A DNA stretch of 64,000 nucleotides from assembly GCF_026151205.1 (NCBI RefSeq), contig NC_087077.1, positions 14,234,983-14,298,982 of the forward strand, given 5' to 3'. Both the position numbers and the translations under genes were made by a program. This stretch comes from Bolinopsis microptera. Its lineage: Eukaryota > Ctenophora > Tentaculata > Lobata > Bolinopsidae. This document shows positions 19,028 through 29,009 of the stretch, in pieces; within the stretch, counting starts at the first letter, position 1, and the number at the start of each line of letters is the position of its first letter. The notes beneath the pieces were generated by a model, which was given only the letters and a program-made list of their open reading frames with translations, ran no database searches and was not told where the DNA came from.

Positions 19028-19474
19028 ATGGATACGCTAGAGATTGACAAAACATTAGCTGACGTCAGTCATTTTCGGGGCGCTTTTGCGTACGACATTT
19101 TACCACCAAAACTTGATGAAGATTTTAGTTTGGTGATTAATACTGGTAATTCGTCGTCACCTGGTGACCACTGGCTGGTGTTACAGCGCAAACACGGGAG
19201 GATTTACTTTATCGACAGTTATGGGCGAAATTACAACGACGCTACTTTTGAAGCTAATTTTACCATAGCAATAAAAAGTTACATCGGGGATGAGACTATC
19301 TCACGTAACAGAAAGTGGTTGCAGCGTTTAACTTCAAACGCTTGCGGTGCTTATTGTGTTTATTTCATTAGAGAGCTGAGCAAGCGTAGTTTTAAATCCT
19401 GTCTGTCTGTATTTAGTGTACATTTAGCGGAAAATGATAAGCTTGTTTCAAATTATTTAGACGAAATTCGGTGA
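19028..19474 (+). CDS. Polinton adenovirus-type cysteine protease (PRO)
   Basis: 148 residues from ATG 19028, intact. Family signatures of the adenain/Ulp1-like C5 clan are in the right order: GDHWLVL with catalytic His48, YFIDSYG with Asp63, Gln99, then NACGAYCVYFI with nucleophile Cys106. These proteases process capsid precursors in adenoviruses and are a defining Polinton gene. All three catalytic residues remain, although its partners are broken. It converges with the polymerase remnant, ending 143 bp from that gene's stop. Confidence 0.88.
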   Translation: MDTLEIDKTLADVSHFRGAFAYDILPPKLDEDFSLVINTGNSSSPGDHWLVLQRKHGRIYFIDSYGRNYNDATFEANFTIAIKSYIGDETISRNRKWLQRLTSNACGAYCVYFIRELSKRSFKSCLSVFSVHLAENDKLVSNYLDEIR

Positions 19475-19617
19475 CGTTGAATCTTGAGTAAAAATTTAGC
19501 CAAAAAAACGATCAATATGTTTTAAATTATTTAAAATTAGATTTAAATAATCGGTATGTTGATGTAGTAATATTATTCTATTTTGAAAATCCATAACTGT
19601 GTCCAATTTCTTTACAA

Positions 19618-20445
19618 CTAGATGTCTAAAAATGTGGTGCTAACTCCGTCATCAAGTATCTTCCTTTTACAGTAAAAGTAGCTCAAGCCCTTTCTTTCCA
19701 TTCGATAGCTCAGCATGGTGTTGTTCTTGACAATGAAGCCTCTGTTTGCTGAGCTGACACTTTGCTTCGTTTGCAGAACTGAACGGAAATGGTCTATAGT
19801 GACCTGAGCTGCCTTGTTGATGCCTTTTGTCGAACACTTCTCTTTCTGTTTGGCATCAGGTTCGAAACAGAAATAGGTTTTAGCCGACAAACCTACAAAA
19901 CCGCCGCCACTCCATTCCACCTTAAACAATCCTGAAAAGTAACTGAGTATTATATAGTAATAATATGTAGCCAATAATAAGTACCATAGATACGAAATAA
20001 TCCAGATAACCAGATTACCAGGTAACCAGGTAACCAGTTAAAATATGAAAACATTATACATTCGAAGTTTAAGTCTTTATAGTGTAAGGCAGTAAATTAA
20101 CCTGGAGTTCGTTTATCATATGCAACATTTTCAGCTGTATCTGTTCTCGGGAACCACTGGAATTTAGCTTGATTCCATTGCGATTGTAGCTTAGGAGTGA
20201 CCAACTCATCCAGTGTGTCGGCTGCAAGCGCCATGTACAATGAATCTGTGAATTATATACAATTAATACAAGTCGTTTGACTGTCTCGAACACTGTCAGA
20301 TTCAGAATATTTAATAGTTGTAAATTGTAAAGTAAATGTACGTGCGCGGTGCCGACTAACCTGTGTCCATCTCACAAAGCGAGAACAAGGATCGAGGGAT
20401 GAATTTAAGTAATACATCAAAATAAAAAGATAACATTCGTAATTA
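19618..20445 (-). pseudogene. C-terminal part of a Polinton protein-primed DNA polymerase B, spliced
   Basis: Three exon-like blocks on the minus strand: 20361 to about 20445 (ends in the catalytic EMDTDS motif), 20102-20245 (SLYMALAADTLDEL to DKRTPG) and 19618-19931 (GLFKVEWSGGG, KTYFCF, KGINK, NRGF, LSYFYCKRKILDDG). GT/AG borders and phases fit at both introns, the first splitting MDT|DS. This is the palm motif C and C-terminal region of the Polinton family B polymerase that replicates the element by protein priming. Upstream of about 20445 the frame meets a stop and the rest of the polymerase is missing, replaced by AT-rich repeats, so it is a remnant. Confidence 0.75.
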
Positions 20446-20715
20446 ACCCGGAAAGTCTAATTTTAAATTTTCCAGAGTCTCAATTTTTCAATTCCTGTCG
20501 GTACCAGGTTTTGTATTCTAACTCAATGAAACACCATCCTAAGCTCAAGCCTCTGAGTAAGTATAATGTTAGATAGGTATAATATTAAATAATGATATGA
20601 AAACAATATAATAACACAATAAAATACCAGGGGCTAAAGTTTTTAATTGTGAATTCTGAAACTTGAGTTAAATTTATTGAGTTTTGGAGCAATATGCCTG
20701 ACATCACTTATTTAA

Positions 20716-21886
20716 ATATATCAGCGCAATGTTTGACATAATATCTTGTCAAATTTACGTGGTAAAGTAATGTTATAGACTATAGTGTACTGTTAGAAGT
20801 TACAGTAACGTGGTAAAGTAAGCAATGTTCACTCTTTTTGTGTATTTGAGTACTTACAAAGCTGGATACAGACTACACAGCATGATAATAGCAAATAATA
20901 GCAAATAATAGCAAATAATAGCAAATAATAGAAACATACTTTAATAGAAATTAATAGCAATAAATAGCAATAAATAGCAATAAATAGCAATAAATAGCAA
21001 TAAATAGCAATAAATAGCAATTAATAGCAATTAATAGTAAATTATAGCAAATTATAGCAAATAATAGCAAATAATAGCAATACAATGTAAGCGGGGTTAG
21101 ATAAATTGATACCTTTTTTAAAGCAAAACCAATAAAACTTTTTTTGAAAATGGTCGCAGCAGTGTGTTGGAGTGAACTTTGATAAAAGTTTTATACAACA
21201 ATGAATAATTAAACATTATATTAATAAACTGCTATATAAGAGGTTAAATGGTGCTGTAAAGGATGCCACAAATCAGAATATAGGACTGTTAGCAGTGCAC
21301 CCTACTGAGAAAATTAATAATATAAGGTATAATATAAGGTATAAGAATACATTAGAATGTACAGTAAAACCCTCATATTACCGTTGTTTTTGGGAAAAGA
21401 TTTAACCCTGATGAATTGGTGTTGGCGGTAAATCAAGGTTTTAATTTTGGGTTAGACTTGAAGACAATATGTAAAAGAGTATGTGATAATTTTATCAGAA
21501 TAAGCAATTGTACAAGCAGAGAAATTATTACCGCCCTTAGAGTGATGTTTTTGAGGGGCTTAAAATGAACAATTTTGGCTGATTTCATGGATGATTTTGA
21601 GGGCAAAAAATTGGGAAAAATGTAGAATTAGGGTCATTGAACACAATAAAACTGCAAAGTGGAAAATTTGAAAAAAGTATATCAGCACAATGTTAGACAT
21701 AATATCTTTTCAAATTTACGTGGTAAAGTAATGTTATAGTGTACTGTTAGAAGTTACAGTAACGTGGTAAAGTAAGTAATGTTCACTCTTTTTGTGTATT
21801 TGAGTACTTACAAAGCTGGATACAGACTACACAGCATGATAATAGCAAATAATAGCAAATAATAGCAAATAATAGCAAATAATAGA
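20716..21886. repeat. Duplicated ~210-bp segment and ATAGCAAATA microsatellites
   Basis: 20716-20935 and 21678-21886 share about 210 bp of near-identical sequence (TTTACGTGGTAAAGTAATG through TACACAGCATGATAATAGC), spaced 962 bp apart. Each copy runs into an AATAGCAAAT microsatellite. The first array is longer (20879-21078, shifting between AATAGCAAAT and AATAGCAATA units); the second is short (21838-21886). No gene lies between. Confidence 0.85.
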
Positions 21887-21889
21887 AAT

Positions 21890-22547
21890 GTACAAGTGGT
21901 ATACCGTTTGTTTGAACTAAAAAATGACAAAATCGTCACATCCGTCACTGTGGAATTGCCCTGAGGGGTTTTCAAGTGCTAAAGGCCACTGCTTATTGTT
22001 AACAGGTTGGCTGGATGAGAAGACCATGTGATCAAACTGTCACATGCAAAAATAAAACAGGAGAATCATCAATTGCACACGCCTCGCCCTCTTTCTATTG
22101 TGTCTGAATGAGGTGAAGACTGAGGGCCAGTGGGCCATTACATTACCAACATTGTTAAAGGTATAATGCACATAGTCACATGAATGTGATATTATTTGTG
22201 ATTATTTGCAATTACACGCAAGCCAGTCAGTAATTCAGTTGGTCAGTCAGTTAAATGCAATTATTTACAATTTCTATATTATCAGTATGAACAACAAGGG
22301 TAATATTATCTTCATTACAGCAGGTAGAGTGGTGTGATAAGCTCCCTAAATATTGTTGCAGACACTGTTATACAAATAAAATCCTACTATTGGTCTAGAA
22401 AAGACACGTCGATACGGGAAAGCAGATAAGTTGATTATTATAGTATATGTAGCAATCTTATTAAATTGCTCCAAACACTTTTGACAGTTTCCTGCTGTAT
22501 TATATAATTGAAGATTGTTGTCGCTAATACACATCCACTGAAATATT
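21890..22547. other. Intergenic stretch inside the Polinton-like element
   Basis: No domain-bearing ORF was found on either strand. It presumably contains the promoter of the zinc-finger ORF at 22548. Confidence 0.4.
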
Positions 22548-23045
22548 ATGAGCCGAGTATTTTGCTCATTCTGTGACAAAACTTTTGCCAATAAATATAG
22601 TTTGGCCACACACAAAAGTCGGTATCATCAAGAAAACCAAGAATCACCCTCTACCATTTTGCCGTTCTCAGAAGCTACATCTGGAGTTACTGAAACTAAA
22701 ATGGATTATCCTGCTTCCACAAACTCAGATGCTGATACAACATTATCTCAGGAAGACAGCTCTAACTCTGAGGAAACAAGTGATGATGAAATTTCAAAAG
22801 CAGAACCTAGTAATGAATCTGATTCTTTCCAGCGATACAAAGGCAAACGGAAAGGAGTAGAAAAAGACCAAATAAACAATAATCCTGAGGAAACAAGTGA
22901 TGATGATGCATCAAAAACAGAATCTATTAGTGAGCTTGAGTCTGACTCTATCCAACGCCACAAAGGCAAACGGAAAGGAGTAGCAATCGACCACAAAAAC
23001 GAAAAAGTTTGTTTGTTTGGGCCCGGACGGTGCCGGTGGTTCTAA
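22548..23045 (+). CDS. Single C2H2 zinc-finger protein with acidic repeats
   Basis: 165 residues from ATG 22548. The N-terminus is one C2H2 finger, CSFCDKTFANKYSLATHK-x3-H (C-x2-C-x12-H-x4-H, residues 6-27). The middle is Ser/Glu/Asp rich. Two similar segments, each with EETSDD and KGKRKGV, end in basic clusters that could act as nuclear localisation signals. The C-terminus ends in CLFGPGRCRWF. A DNA- or RNA-binding accessory protein of the element is the natural reading, but no homologue is identified. The frame is intact. Confidence 0.6.
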   Translation: MSRVFCSFCDKTFANKYSLATHKSRYHQENQESPSTILPFSEATSGVTETKMDYPASTNSDADTTLSQEDSSNSEETSDDEISKAEPSNESDSFQRYKGKRKGVEKDQINNNPEETSDDDASKTESISELESDSIQRHKGKRKGVAIDHKNEKVCLFGPGRCRWF

Positions 23046-23400
23046 TGACCATTTACTAAAATACATAGATACAAAATACAATATAGTATAAATATTATAA
23101 TCAGAAGTTTTATAAATCCTATCCGTCCAAGTTAAACTTGAAGGGCGCTACACGCACGACGAAGACTCCCTTTAATGTGAGCTGAAGTAGACTACTAGTA
23201 GTAGAGCTAGTAGCGCTTGAAATTGACAGAACTGAAAACGAAATCTGACAATTGTCGCGAAAACTGACAGTTTTGTGTGCTCAAAGTGTCGAGAAATACT
23301 GACAGTGCAAGACTGGGCACACAAGAGTGAGTTAAAACATCCTCCACACAACAAAAACTTGAATACACTAATAATAATCAATTATTAAAAACACACAAGC

Positions 23401-23517
23401 TCATTCTGCAGTCTTATTAGTCTTATCAGTACTCTTTATAGCACCGTTTCTGATAAAGTGTAGCTTATCAGGCTGCTCAGTTACCAGTTTTTTCATGTCC
23501 CTGACGAGTTCTCTTTG
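23401..23517 (-). pseudogene. C-terminal piece of the ORF1-like gene split by the LTR element
   Basis: About 38 codons ending at TGA 23401 (KQRELVRDMKKLV to TNKTAE). It continues the reading frame of the ORF at 35701-36465 when the LTR element and one 4-bp target duplication are discounted. The basic RELVRDMKK segment fits the C-terminal RNA-binding end of such ORF1-like proteins. Confidence 0.75.
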
Positions 23518-23521
23518 CTTG
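23518..23521. repeat. Target-site duplication CTTG, left copy
   Basis: CTTG before the left LTR matches CTTG at 35701-35704 after the right LTR. Four to six bases is typical of Ty3/Gypsy integration. Confidence 0.85.
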
Positions 23522-24406
23522 TGATAAAAGGCTCTTTTCCTTTATTTTTTGTTCTGCAAGGTGACAAGGGAAAATACCTTAATTTGAATAAACCGTTTAA
23601 GAATTGTAATTACAATATCTCAGAGTTCCTCAAATAATATGTCAATAATTCGAATAGTTCTTTAACTGTGAACTTTAACTGCAAAATCAGTTTTTCTCAA
23701 ATCAAAAAGTGTAACATCCCTTCAATATCTCCACTCTTAAGTATCCCCCGAAAGTATTAACAATCTCCCACTCTTCCGAGCAATCTATAAACAATTTCCT
23801 AAACAATCCTTCCAATAATCATAACAGAGGTGTAAAATTGAACTCTCTGATAACCAAAACAGAGATGTTAAAATAAACTCTCTGCTCGTCCAAAACTCTA
23901 TGTGCTAAATATTTCCTTAACTATCCTGCTATAGCCAAAACAGAGGTGTAAAATTGAACCCTCTGATAACCAAAACAGAGATGTTAAAATAAACTTTCTG
24001 TTTCCCTAAAACTCTCTGCTCTTAACAATATCTTTAACTATCCTCCTTGTAACTAAAACAGAGGTGTTAAACTAAACTCTCTGCACTACCCTGCTGTACT
24101 AAATGTCGTACAAAAATATATGCCCTAAAATACTACCCTTAAATACTGGACTATAATACTGTCATGCATATAAACTTAAAATATAAAACCCAACGCCAAT
24201 CTATATAAGAATCTAAACCGTCCATCGAGTTCCTTGTCATTAGGGCTCCACTTCTCGCGATCTCCTCTGCGCGTCCCTTCGTCTTATCTCTGTATTCTCC
24301 TCTCTCCACTTCCTTCTTTTCGGTCCTTTCTATTCATTGTTGTAATAAAGGGTTAGATTATGATCAAAATAGTTATTTTGGAAAATGCCAAAATGACCCT
24401 ACAACA
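23522..24406 (-). repeat. 3' LTR of the Gypsy element, 885 bp
   Basis: Same sequence as 34816-35700. In element orientation it starts TGTTGTAGGG and ends CCTTTTATCA. It contains a TTATATAGAT TATA-like box, an AATAAA about 20 bp before its end (near 23543), and an internal repeat of about 95 bp built around AACAGAG-TGT-AAA, present two to three times. Confidence 0.95.
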
Positions 24407-24420
24407 TATCCTCCCCACAA
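24407..24420 (-). other. Polypurine tract of the Gypsy element
   Basis: In element orientation TTGTGGGGAGGATA lies directly before the 3' LTR. A purine-rich run here is where plus-strand DNA synthesis is primed in LTR elements. Confidence 0.65.
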
Positions 24421-24577
24421 AATTGTGAGGAAGTTTTCCGCTGCTTTGCAGAGGATAACTTCACAAATTATGAATCAGAGATATCACTTGATATGCAATA
24501 AAACGACTGTATTCTTTTTTGTACAAATGCACAAATTGTTAAAAACTATAGAAGCATACAATTGCATGCGACTATTA

Positions 24578-26764
24578 CTAAATTGCTACATCAAGATTGT
24601 TTAAGAACCATAATCTCCTCATCAGTTCACCTAACTCTTCTTCTACCAGTCCATCCGTCATATCTTCTTCATCCTCCCATAACTCCCTCACTATATCTAC
24701 TAAACTTCTACAGCCACGGGAGAATTCCCCCGCCCTGTTCTTTATGTAAAACTCTAGCATCTTCTTCCTCTCCTTCCTTTTGTCATCGCGTTTCCATTCC
24801 ACCACTGCTCTATCCTCCTCAGTTATCCCGTAGCACACATCTTTGGCCGTCAATTCCACTCTCAGTGCTAGTCTATTCAAGACTCTGATGAAATCCTCTT
24901 TGTCTCCAACAAATACTCCCAACTCCGTACTGATTATTTCTGATACTTGCTGCCTTGCCTTAGAGGGAATTCCCTCGGGCAAGGTAGCCGCATTGAAGTC
25001 CATCTCCGCTCCCTCGACTTTTGCCTCTTTCAGCCTCCCCATAAACACTGGCTCTGGTCTTATCGTGCTCCTTGCTCCGATGTGCTTGCTCCAACCATCT
25101 ATACTTTCGGGCAAATCCCCTAAGTATAGTCCCCGTTCTCCAATTTGCCTAAGAATCTTAGATAATTGAATCCTGATGTTTTCTTTCTGTCTTTCCCTGC
25201 ATCTTTCTTCAGTTTCTTTTCGCATGACCTCCTGCTGTTTTCTCATCATTTCCACTCTTAGTTCTTCCCTCCTACATTCCTCTTCTTCTTTGATCCTCTT
25301 TATTTCTTCTGTTCTTCTCTTCTCTTCCTGTACTTCAATTCTTCTTCTTTCTGCTTCTCTCTGTTCGTATTGCCTGCGCTGTCTGTCCTCTTCTTCCGCT
25401 GCTCTTCTTTCTTCTTCTTTTCTTTCAATTCTCCTTCTTTCTGCTTCTCTCTGTTCTTCTTGTCTGCGCCGTCTTTCCTCTTTTTCCACTGCTCTTCTTT
25501 CTTCTTCTTTTCTTTCTTCCAGGTTTCTCAATCTCTGTCTTTCCGCTGCTTCTTCTCTTTCACGCGCATCTCCATCTCTTCTGTTGTCTCCATGCCATCT
25601 TTCAGTTCCCCTCCGTCTGTCTCGTGCATTATAATACTGTCTTTCTGGCTGTGCTTTCCATTCTTGTTGCCTGCGATGTCTATTTCCTTCCTCTGCCAAT
25701 CTCTGCTGGACCATTTCTCTTCTTTCCGCCAAGTTTCTTCTTCTTCGTCTCTCCGCTTCTTCACGTGCATCTCTATCTCTTCTTCTTCTGTTTTCTTCGT
25801 CTTTTCTGTCATCTTCCTGCCGTTCTCTCTCCCAGTGAGCAATTCCTCCTGCTGTTCTGTCGACGCCCCTTTTCTCCTCGAATCCCCGCGTCACTTGTAC
25901 GACTTCCTTGTTCTTAGATCCACTCTGCATTAATTGCTCTACATTTCCTGGTTTAGGCTTTAACGGAATTCCGTTAATCCTATTCTGTTTGTAGTTCTCT
26001 AAGTGTCCTCTGCTTATTCCGTACTTCATCGGGATCACACTCTTCAATCCGCTGTAGCGAGAGTCTTCGGTCCTGCTGCTATTAAATGACCTTCCGGGAT
26101 TCAAGATCATAAAGAAATTCTCTTTATATCTATCCTGCCCAGAGCATGCGTCCCAAGTAAGCATTGCTCCCCACGGATCCACAATCGTTACGAATAATCC
26201 TAGAAACTCCCACAGTACATCCCATTTCTTCCTCTCTTCCGTGGATATGTTGTCTGCTATTAGAGAGTCTCTCACTTGTTTATTCATTCTCCTCATTTCG
26301 TCTAAGGTTACTTTTATTGGTCCTTCTTTCAAAAGAACTTCTAACTTATCCGTAACCTTTCTCTTCCACGAACTACTTCTTTCCGTTTCTTCATCTTTAC
26401 TCTTTTCTGACTCTTCTTCTCCAACTTGCGCTACTTGACTCAGCTGACAAAGGGAATTCCCTTTACCAACAGAATCTTTCACGGTTTCTTTTTCCTCATC
26501 TTTACTCTTTTCTGACACTTCTTCTCCATCTTGCGCTACTTGACTCAGCTGACAAAGGGAATTCCCTTCATCAACAGAATCTTTCACGGTTTCTTTTTCT
26601 TCATCTTTACTCTTTTCTGACACTTCTTCTCCATCTTGCGCTTCTTGACTCAGCTGACAAAGGGAATTCCCTTCACCAACAGAATCTTTCACGCTTTCTT
26701 TTCCGTCAGACCAGATTCCTTCCATTTGGTCTTCTATTTCCACTGTTATCCTTTCGTTCTCCAT
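24578..26764 (-). CDS. Fourth ORF of the Gypsy element: repeat region plus charged coiled coil
   Basis: About 728 residues from ATG 26764, downstream of env and ending 171 bp before the 3' LTR. The N-terminus has three near-identical units of about 35 residues (core SVGEGNSLCQLSQEAQDGEE, then VSEKSKDEE). A globular-looking middle follows, with WDVLWEFLGLFVTIVDPWGA and ILNPGRSFNSSRTEDSRYSG. From about residue 300 comes a very long Arg/Glu-rich coiled coil (RREEAERRRRR-type heptads). The C-terminal 180 residues look folded (AEMDFNAATLPEGIPSKARQ, FVGDKEDFIRVLNRLALRVE). I recognise no family. Ty3/Gypsy elements rarely carry an ORF of this size after env. Its open frame in a young element argues that it is functional. 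Confidence 0.8.
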   Translation of the reverse strand: MENERITVEIEDQMEGIWSDGKESVKDSVGEGNSLCQLSQEAQDGEEVSEKSKDEEKETVKDSVDEGNSLCQLSQVAQDGEEVSEKSKDEEKETVKDSVGKGNSLCQLSQVAQVGEEESEKSKDEETERSSSWKRKVTDKLEVLLKEGPIKVTLDEMRRMNKQVRDSLIADNISTEERKKWDVLWEFLGLFVTIVDPWGAMLTWDACSGQDRYKENFFMILNPGRSFNSSRTEDSRYSGLKSVIPMKYGISRGHLENYKQNRINGIPLKPKPGNVEQLMQSGSKNKEVVQVTRGFEEKRGVDRTAGGIAHWERERQEDDRKDEENRRRRDRDAREEAERRRRRNLAERREMVQQRLAEEGNRHRRQQEWKAQPERQYYNARDRRRGTERWHGDNRRDGDAREREEAAERQRLRNLEERKEEERRAVEKEERRRRQEEQREAERRRIERKEEERRAAEEEDRQRRQYEQREAERRRIEVQEEKRRTEEIKRIKEEEECRREELRVEMMRKQQEVMRKETEERCRERQKENIRIQLSKILRQIGERGLYLGDLPESIDGWSKHIGARSTIRPEPVFMGRLKEAKVEGAEMDFNAATLPEGIPSKARQQVSEIISTELGVFVGDKEDFIRVLNRLALRVELTAKDVCYGITEEDRAVVEWKRDDKRKERKKMLEFYIKNRAGEFSRGCRSLVDIVRELWEDEEDMTDGLVEEELGELMRRLWFLNNLDVAI

Positions 26765-26896
26765 GTTCAAGTTTATACGATACTATTATTAAGCAATACG
26801 AGCGTCAATCAAATTGTGATGAAACCCGTCTCCACACCCCTTTAGTAGCCCTCACACAATTGCGTGAGGACCCCCTAGCACGTGACATTTCATGTT

Positions 26897-28222
26897 TTAA
26901 AGGGATGCACATTTGTTTAACTTCAATCTTCTCGGGTTCCGAGACTCATGAGGTTGCACCTGCAGTCTCAATATTTTGATTTCTTTCGTCAATCTCCGAT
27001 ATACCATGAGCACCATGATACCCAACACGGAAAGTGTTAAAACTATTGCGACCAGTATTGCCCATATCATAACATTTGAGTGCACATTGGACCTATTATT
27101 CCAGTCGTCCACGAGCGGGGGCAAAATATTCTCCAAAGTTTTATTATATTTTCTACAAATCCCCGTCAAAGTGTCCGTGACATTTGTTTCGTCTAGATAA
27201 AAATCTAGCGAAGAAAGATTGAAGCTTAACGAAGAGGGATACATTGGGATTGACTCCGAATTCGGAGATTCGATCAACGTGTTTCCGATCTGCACACCTT
27301 TTATGGAATCCCATGCAATATATGCCGTCCCTGCTTCTGATAAGTTTACCAAACTAGTGAATCCACCTGTACTAATTACATACGTATCCAAATAGTTGTT
27401 GTTTCTTATTAAGATTCCTAGCTGTGACATATTATACTGGTAATAATTCTTACACTTCGTACGCTTGATCCTACACGTGATGCTCCCCCGCTGGATGCAA
27501 GATGTTTGATTCGTAAAATTCTCCACAGGGCAAACGTATAAATCGTTGTGTGTTTTACAATCGTGTGTAGTGAATTCGAACAGAATTCCATCCTTCACAT
27601 ACAACAATTCATGTAATTCATAGTACACACACAGATTCTCCTGTCTATTTGTGACCATGCCAACCTGTGCCGCTTCAAATGTCTCTAGAGATCTTCCTTG
27701 ACGAATTAAAGGAATGTCTAAAATAAAATGTGCTACGTCTAAACTTGAACTCACCTCGAACAGATGCACGTTTGCTAACGAGTAAAGTAAACTGGGGTGC
27801 TCACTGAAAATAGTAGTGTTTAAAGCAGGGTTCCGGTCTACAATTTTCCTTAGTGTACCTATACCTGCCATCTTAGGGGAAAGCAATAAGTCGTTTTTTC
27901 CCGTAAGAGCTGTCCACAAAACATTGTTTATGGTTTCCCGGGCCTCTTCAAACCCCTTTTCTACCATTCTGCTCATTTCGTGAAAGAATATCATGCACTC
28001 CTCTCTTTTAAAATACTCACTCAACTTTGCAGTAATTACTGTGACAAATCCTACCACCTTCTCATCTAAAGCTGTTATTTCATCTTGCAAATGCAAGATC
28101 TTACTCTTCATGTCTGAGATGGTATTCTGGTTTTCTGACACGTGTTTCTTTATCTTGTAGATCTGATATTCTGTCACTCCCTCCATAGCCAGGGAAATCC
28201 CTGCGCCTGCCAGGAATGGCAA
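26897..28222 (-). CDS. Envelope transmembrane-subunit frame of the Gypsy element
   Basis: About 441 residues. The nominal start is a TTG; the frame is open further upstream and overlaps the surface-subunit frame by about 50 nt. It opens with a glycine/alanine-rich, fusion-peptide-like segment (PFLAGAGISLA) just after the furin-type site of the other frame, continues with a coiled coil (VSENQNTISDMKSKILHLQD), many N-glycosylation sites and paired cysteines, a membrane span (VMIWAILVAIVLTLSVLGIM) near residue 395, and a short basic cytoplasmic tail. This matches the fusion subunit of baculovirus-F/errantivirus-type envelopes. Frame joining to the upstream part needs a shift. Confidence 0.8.
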   Translation of the reverse strand: MPFLAGAGISLAMEGVTEYQIYKIKKHVSENQNTISDMKSKILHLQDEITALDEKVVGFVTVITAKLSEYFKREECMIFFHEMSRMVEKGFEEARETINNVLWTALTGKNDLLLSPKMAGIGTLRKIVDRNPALNTTIFSEHPSLLYSLANVHLFEVSSSLDVAHFILDIPLIRQGRSLETFEAAQVGMVTNRQENLCVYYELHELLYVKDGILFEFTTHDCKTHNDLYVCPVENFTNQTSCIQRGSITCRIKRTKCKNYYQYNMSQLGILIRNNNYLDTYVISTGGFTSLVNLSEAGTAYIAWDSIKGVQIGNTLIESPNSESIPMYPSSLSFNLSSLDFYLDETNVTDTLTGICRKYNKTLENILPPLVDDWNNRSNVHSNVMIWAILVAIVLTLSVLGIMVLMVYRRLTKEIKILRLQVQPHESRNPRRLKLNKCASL

Positions 28223-28623
28223 ATTTGCCGCTTTTTTCTGTCTTTGTCCTCGTTATCCTCTTCTGCATCATTCTCGACGAAGGCTCTTAAAATACTAAGC
28301 CTTGTTGCTATAAAATCTTCGAATTTATCGTTTAAATTGGCGACCATTTGGCCCATGTTCGATCTGAAATCCAGATCTTCCACCGCGTTGCATTCCACGA
28401 TCCGATCAAATGCCGATTGCAGGGGCTTCAAAATGTCCATCTGGGTGGGCAGCTTGATTATCATAGAAATTATTATCTTGTCATTCACCATGACCGCTCT
28501 GCCCGACTTTTCTATTTTTACACCAATCTCAGCTGCAATGATGTCCCTCTGAGATCCTTTCTTTTGAAATGCGGCACTTGCCGTGCCCAACATTATCCAA
28601 ATCACCATGTTGTGAATAACCAT
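28174..28623 (-). CDS. Envelope N-terminal (surface-subunit) frame of the Gypsy element
   Basis: 149 residues from ATG 28623. It starts with a hydrophobic signal-peptide-like segment (MVIWIMLGTASAA), continues with a mixed helical region, and reaches an acidic stretch followed by a furin-type basic site (KDRKKR). Beyond it this frame runs only about 17 residues to a stop. The fusion subunit continues in the -1 frame from almost the same point. The overlap contains a run of six adenines followed by G, so an indel, a sequencing error or a programmed -1 shift could explain the split. Confidence 0.75.
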   Translation of the reverse strand: MVIHNMVIWIMLGTASAAFQKKGSQRDIIAAEIGVKIEKSGRAVMVNDKIIISMIIKLPTQMDILKPLQSAFDRIVECNAVEDLDFRSNMGQMVANLNDKFEDFIATRLSILRAFVENDAEEDNEDKDRKKRQICHSWQAQGFPWLWRE

Positions 28624-29009
28624 GTTCTAAATGATGTCAAGATTAGTACTACTGTAATTAAAGTGTTGTTATGATTCAAACTGAATGTAAAAAAGAGGTG
28701 ATCAATCTCCCGAATACGGTAGGAATCAACACTCAGGATCCTAGTAATACAATATGACTGTTAAAACGGAAAGGGCAACAACAAGGTCTATCTTTACGAT
28801 ATACTGTTCAAATTCCGGATACCGTGATATTGTTGTGAATATTTAAACAAAATACCATTGTTTTTAATTGTAGTTAACTCATAAGAGCAAAACAAGATTA
28901 CCACAAAATACCATTGTGCACAATAATTAATATATATATATATATATCACGTAAATAACCTTTCAGGCTATCTTACTTAAATAAAGTTATTCCAGGAATC
29001 TCACCTGTA

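Noticed and set aside
25176-25933. Ser/Phe/Leu-rich plus-strand ORFs
   Set aside because: Antisense shadows of the Arg/Glu coiled coil of the Gypsy fourth ORF.
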